DNA of 64,000 nt, from NCBI RefSeq assembly GCF_902362185.1, contig NC_044507.1, forward strand, positions 13,588,544-13,652,543, written 5' to 3'. Below are positions 59,926-64,000 of this stretch, one piece after another. This DNA is from Chanos chanos (taxonomy: Eukaryota; Chordata; Actinopteri; Gonorynchiformes; Chanidae). The notes under the pieces were generated by a model that saw only the letters and a program-made list of their open reading frames with translations, made no database searches and was not told the DNA's origin. A program made the position numbers and the translations under genes. Numbering within the stretch: position 1 is the first letter of the stretch; each line of letters starts with the position of its first letter.

Positions 59926-62900
59926 AGAAAATAATAATACGGCAGAAATAGTGACCGACAACACGGAGCACGGCAACATCATCACCATACAAACCACTCT
60001 CGGAGACGAAGGTAAATGCACTCCTGAGGGTGAAAACACCGTAGTTTGAATTTGTGTAGCTATAAGGCCTTATTCTGGTGTGTCAATAATGGTAACTCAA
60101 TAGTCAGTAATGGAAGCAAGCGACGTTGTGTTCCACAACGTGCAGCTAGTGAGCAATACAGCTAGCAAGTTTACCAAAGCTAGCTGCCCTGTTTGGCGAT
60201 GCTAATAGCAGATTAGCTGGCTAGCCATCGGTAGCATTTTGCGCCTTTAGTTTATAGCGTGTTGATTTGAATGCTCAGTTGTTGATTATACGTTAGAACC
60301 ACAGTTATAAAATCTAGCCTACGTCTTTCATGGAACAACTAAGATAAGCCAGCGTTCATTTATTAAAAGCTTAGCTGTAGCATCAACCAGCTAACGGTAA
60401 TGTTAGTTAGCTAGCTAGACGGGACCAGACTTATTTTCCTGTACTGGCTAAACATGAGTTTTTAGAATAGATATTGATCCAAACTGACATGTTTGTTTCA
60501 GTGCTCGCGAGGTTTAACGTACAGGTTAAGTCGAAGAAACAAGATTTTAAGTGATCTGTTTTCCGTAGATGAAGATGTTCACAAGTGCGGTAGATGCCAG
60601 ACAGAGTTCTCTGTCCTGGACGCTTTCATACAGCACAAGCTCAAGCGGAACTGTAAACGCCCTCAGCAGGACTCCCAGGTATGGTAGCTAACCATACTAC
60701 CCTCGCTTTTAGCTACACTGAACGGATGAGTATCACTTGGATGCAATCAGGCTAAAACACTAGTCAGAGTCATAATGACACGTTTGTTATTTCTCTCAAC
60801 GGTAGAAACAATCCTCGACTATGAAAATTTGTTTTGCTGTACTCATTTGCTGTATATATTATGGTAACATGCTTGAGATATTATCCCAACTGAATGAGAA
60901 CATCACAGTGACCTTCACTGAATGTAACCTTGGTATAGCTGTACTCTTGTTCGGTTTTATTTTAGTTGGATGTGGGGTCTGACACCACTGTGGCTCAGTC
61001 TAAAATGGACATGAATGGGTTGTCTTCAGATGATGCAGACAGATCCAATGCAGCTGGTATGTCACTATGTACAAATACATTTGTTTTTCCTCAGTGATTG
61101 AATTTCCATAAAACTTAGGGACAAGAGCTCTCTACAAGATCTGTTGACTAACAGGGTTTTTTTTTCTTATCCTCTAGATGAGGTAGACAAGCCTAATCTC
61201 TTGACCGGCAGAAGGAGAGGCAACTCAATAAAGAGTAATGTCCCTAAACGTGAAGCCCCCAGTTCTAACAGCCTTGACCCCTCAAAACTTGTAGTAAGGG
61301 TTAATGAAGAGGGACGCTACATTTGTCATATATGTGAGAAGACATTTAAAACGGTACGATCTTCAGTTTACTACTGACTGAAATTGGTCTTTATGTATTG
61401 AATTGATGTGTCATAAAGTTATTCAGAGGTTCTTTTTTTTTAAGGTATATATCATATGGTCTTGATGTAAGCTTTTTGTCAGTTCATTTTTATTGTTTTT
61501 CTTCAGTTTTATTTATTTATTTCTATGTCTTCTTCAGACAAACATCTTAAGAACGCACTTGTCCACTCACAGTGACAAAAAGGACTTTAAGTGTGAACTC
61601 TGTGGAAGCGCTTTCAGAACCAAAGGGTCTCTGATTCGCCACAATCGAAGACACACAGGTAAAACCTGATCAAGGCAGTCTAGCCGTAGACTGACATCTT
61701 TGACACACAGTTATGTCTGTATAAAATCTCCTCAACACCTCACGTAATGATGCTGTTCGGTTTCCCAGATGAGCGTCCGTACTGGTGCAGTCAGTGTGGT
61801 CTGTCCTTCAGAGAATCAGGTGCTCTGACACGACACTTGAAGTCTCTCACACCCTGTACAGAGAAGATTCGCTTCAGCCAGTGCAAAGAGATATTAGTCA
61901 GCAAGGATGGAGTTCAGAAAGGTACCTGAGAAATCCCAGAGTTATGCCTGAGCAGTCCGACATGTCTCTTGTTGCATGTCTCAATAGACAAATGTCCAAC
62001 ACAGATCATCAAACCTTTTATGATGAGGAGACCAACCAATATCTTGTCAGTCATTTGTTGGTAAAAACATGCCTGTGTATCAGCCAGCTGACAACTAATT
62101 GAGATGCTTTTTTTTGTTTATTTGGTTTTTTTTAATTAGTTTGTTATTGACTTCAGTTATTTCAGAAATATTTGACTTGTTATGAAGGGAGAAGGTTTGA
62201 TGAGTTGGTAATGGATGTTGCTGGGTCTCGGTGCAGGAGTCCAGGCCTCAGCTGCGCTCCCTCAGAAAGAGGAGCAGCAGCTCCCTGTGGTCAGTGTGGT
62301 GGACAATACTCAGGAAGTCATCCATGAAGTCCATATACAGATGGTGGATGAATCAGGCCAGGTATGCTGCCAACTGTGGAATCACTATGCAGAATATTTA
62401 GTTCATAACTCTAGTCTCTCTGTCCCTGTTAGCTTCTTTTCTGGAAAGTTTTTGGGGATACTTTTTACCCTGTATATTTGCTGTGATTATGTGTCATATA
62501 ATTGGTGTATTGCGCCCCCAAATTCTTATTACATTTTATGTTGTTTTGTATCACATACTATTTTGATCCTTTTCTATCTAAATATTACATTATTAAATTT
62601 GACTTGCAGTAAGGTCTTGCTAAGCCTTTAGAGAAAGCGCAGGCATGACTGCAGTGATTGCCTGGTGTGAAATAGGGTGGACTAAGTGTGAGACGTCTAA
62701 GATGCGTGCTGCTTGTTAGGTGGTGGACCAGCCTCAGGCTCAGCCAGTGGAGGAGGGAAACAATCTGATTTGCCAAGCCATCATCAACTCAGGCATCACC
62801 CTGGAGAGTGACAGCGCCGTGGCAACCGAGCAGGCCGAGGCCAGGTCACCCAGACAGGACCTAGAGGAACCTGAGGAAGAGAGCAGAATGACAGAGATCC

Positions 62901-63868
62901 ACGTGTCAGAAGAGTGTATAGAGATGGAATCTGAGGAAACCGTGGTGAGTGAGACATAACAACCATTTTATACAGGCTTTTTTTTGTTTTTCAAATTGCT
63001 GGTTAAGGTTTACATAATTTTCTCACGTTAATATACAAGGCTAAACTTTGATTCCTAAAAGAGTATCAGACATTATTCAGAGTTTGAATAATAAGCTGAA
63101 GCACATTTGTAAGTTGTATCTTTACTCTCTATTGTATGAATGTAACGTACATTAAGACTGATGTATCACACAGATACATTAATGTCTGTGCATGTGTTTC
63201 TTTGGCTGAAGAACACCACAGAAAAGGAGGGGAATGCTGCTCCATCCAAAGTGCACAGATGTCCTCACTGCAACAGAGTGTTCAAGGCTTTGAGTTATCT
63301 GCGCTTCCACGTGAAAGGACATCTGGGTGAGTTTACCTCAGTATTAAACTCTGCTTCAAAACAAAATCATTTCCTCAAAGTGATTCCAACATGTTCAACC
63401 GATGCTACTTTCTGTAGTCCCTTTTTCATATTTTGCTTTCGTTAGCTGCTTGTAAACTGGAAATCTAAAGATAATTTGCCATGTGTCTTTGAACCTCAGT
63501 GATTGTCAGCAATGGAGTTCTGACTTTATAAAACATCATTCGTACTCGCACTGTGATTTCTGCTTTGTATGCATCATGCTGCTGGCTTGTTATTAAGAGG
63601 CATGACATAATGGTCTTGGTGATTTTTTTTTTTTCTTCCCTCTTGTGCAGGTTATAAGCCATTTAAATGTGTGGTGTGTCAGAAGGAGTTCCTCACAGGC
63701 TATCTGCTGAAAAAACACATGGAGATGCACCTGAGTGAACGGCGATATAAGTGTGGAGAATGTGGTAAGCTCTACAAGACCATCGGCCACGTGCGTGAAC
63801 ACATGAGGGCCCACTCAGATGAACGGCCACACCAATGCAACCACTGTGACAAGAGCTACAAGACCAAG
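59918..63868 (+). CDS. e4f1: Transcription factor E4F1 (zinc finger, atypical E3 ligase), 3' part outside window
   Basis: Ten coding exons seen: 59918-60011, 60569-60678, 60966-61056, 61178-61353, 61538-61658, 61769-61921, 62237-62361, 62720-62944, 63212-63326 and 63651-63868, which ends at a GT donor. They give 476 residues so far (phase intact), with more exons beyond 64000. E4F1 is a DNA-binding repressor/activator and a p53 ubiquitin ligase. Visible are the N-terminal DVHKCGRCQTEF module; a first C2H2 group (YICHICEKTF, FKCELCGSAF, YWCSQCGLSF); an acidic linker with LICQAIINSGI, matching the human LVCQAIRNSGI region; and a second C2H2 group (HRCPHCNRVF, FKCVVCQKEF, YKCGECGKLY, HQCNHCDKSY) with SDERP linkers. 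ATG 59918 was chosen because the ATG at 59869 stops within 19 codons. Confidence 0.95.
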
Positions 63869-64000
63869 GTCAGCCATGCCTCTCTGTCTGAGACAGATAC
63901 CTCTACAATACACAAAGATTTTGACAATGATTTTAACCACAGCATTGTTGATTTGGAATGTAATTTAACGTTAAACAAAAAGTTCCAAGCATAGGCATGG

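Noticed and set aside
60493-60568. Alternative e4f1 start in intron 1
   Set aside because: The open frame before exon 2 ends at a clear acceptor (CCGTAG at 60568) and its translation is not E4F1-like.
1-64000. Retroviral, Polinton or other virus-like elements; tRNA, rRNA; CRISPR
   Set aside because: Looked for on both strands; no convincing signature seen.

Overview
This is a vertebrate nuclear window, almost certainly from a ray-finned (teleost) fish. The genes have GT-AG introns and vertebrate protein sequences. Dinucleotide and tetranucleotide microsatellites are very dense, and the window starts with the 3' tail of a LINE2/V-SINE-like repeat that is common in fish. The species cannot be told from sequence alone. 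Nothing viral, prokaryotic or CRISPR-like was seen.

Layout: 1-6.4 kb has no secure gene. It holds a repeat tail, microsatellites, and one possible minus-strand first exon near 3.7 kb. At 6.4-7.8 kb is msrb1 (+), a selenoprotein with an in-frame UGA and a SECIS element in its 3' UTR. From 8 to 19.8 kb is gene-free, microsatellite-rich DNA. hs3st6 (+) runs from 19.8 to 32.1 kb as two coding exons split by an 11-kb intron, which carries a small hAT element with an intact 8-bp target-site duplication. From 32.1 to 37.8 kb there is no recognisable gene. fahd1 (-, single exon, 38.0-38.7 kb) is head-to-head with hagh (+, 39.1-42.8 kb). hagh is followed in tandem by its paralogue haghl (+, 44.3-46.8 kb), which is convergent with ciao3 (-, 48.6-52.6 kb). 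Next come a hexosaminidase D-like gene (+, 54.3-59.2 kb), with a 469-bp MITE in its presumed leader intron, and e4f1 (+, from 59.9 kb), whose 3' part lies beyond the window.

The content matches human 16p13.3, where HAGH, FAHD1, HS3ST6 and MSRB1 lie together, HAGHL is convergent with CIAO3, and E4F1 is on the same band. Here the two glyoxalase II genes are adjacent, which suggests the two human blocks were once one. The genes are mostly independent housekeeping enzymes: methionine sulfoxide repair, methylglyoxal detoxification (hagh, haghl), oxaloacetate/acylpyruvate hydrolysis (fahd1), cytosolic Fe-S assembly (ciao3), heparan sulfate modification (hs3st6), glycan hydrolysis (hexd-like) and transcription/ubiquitin control (e4f1). 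I see a conserved synteny block, not a new multigene system. The most notable points are the UGA recoding with its SECIS, the tandem hagh-haghl pair, the haghl and e4f1 upstream ORFs, and two well-bounded DNA-transposon relics.
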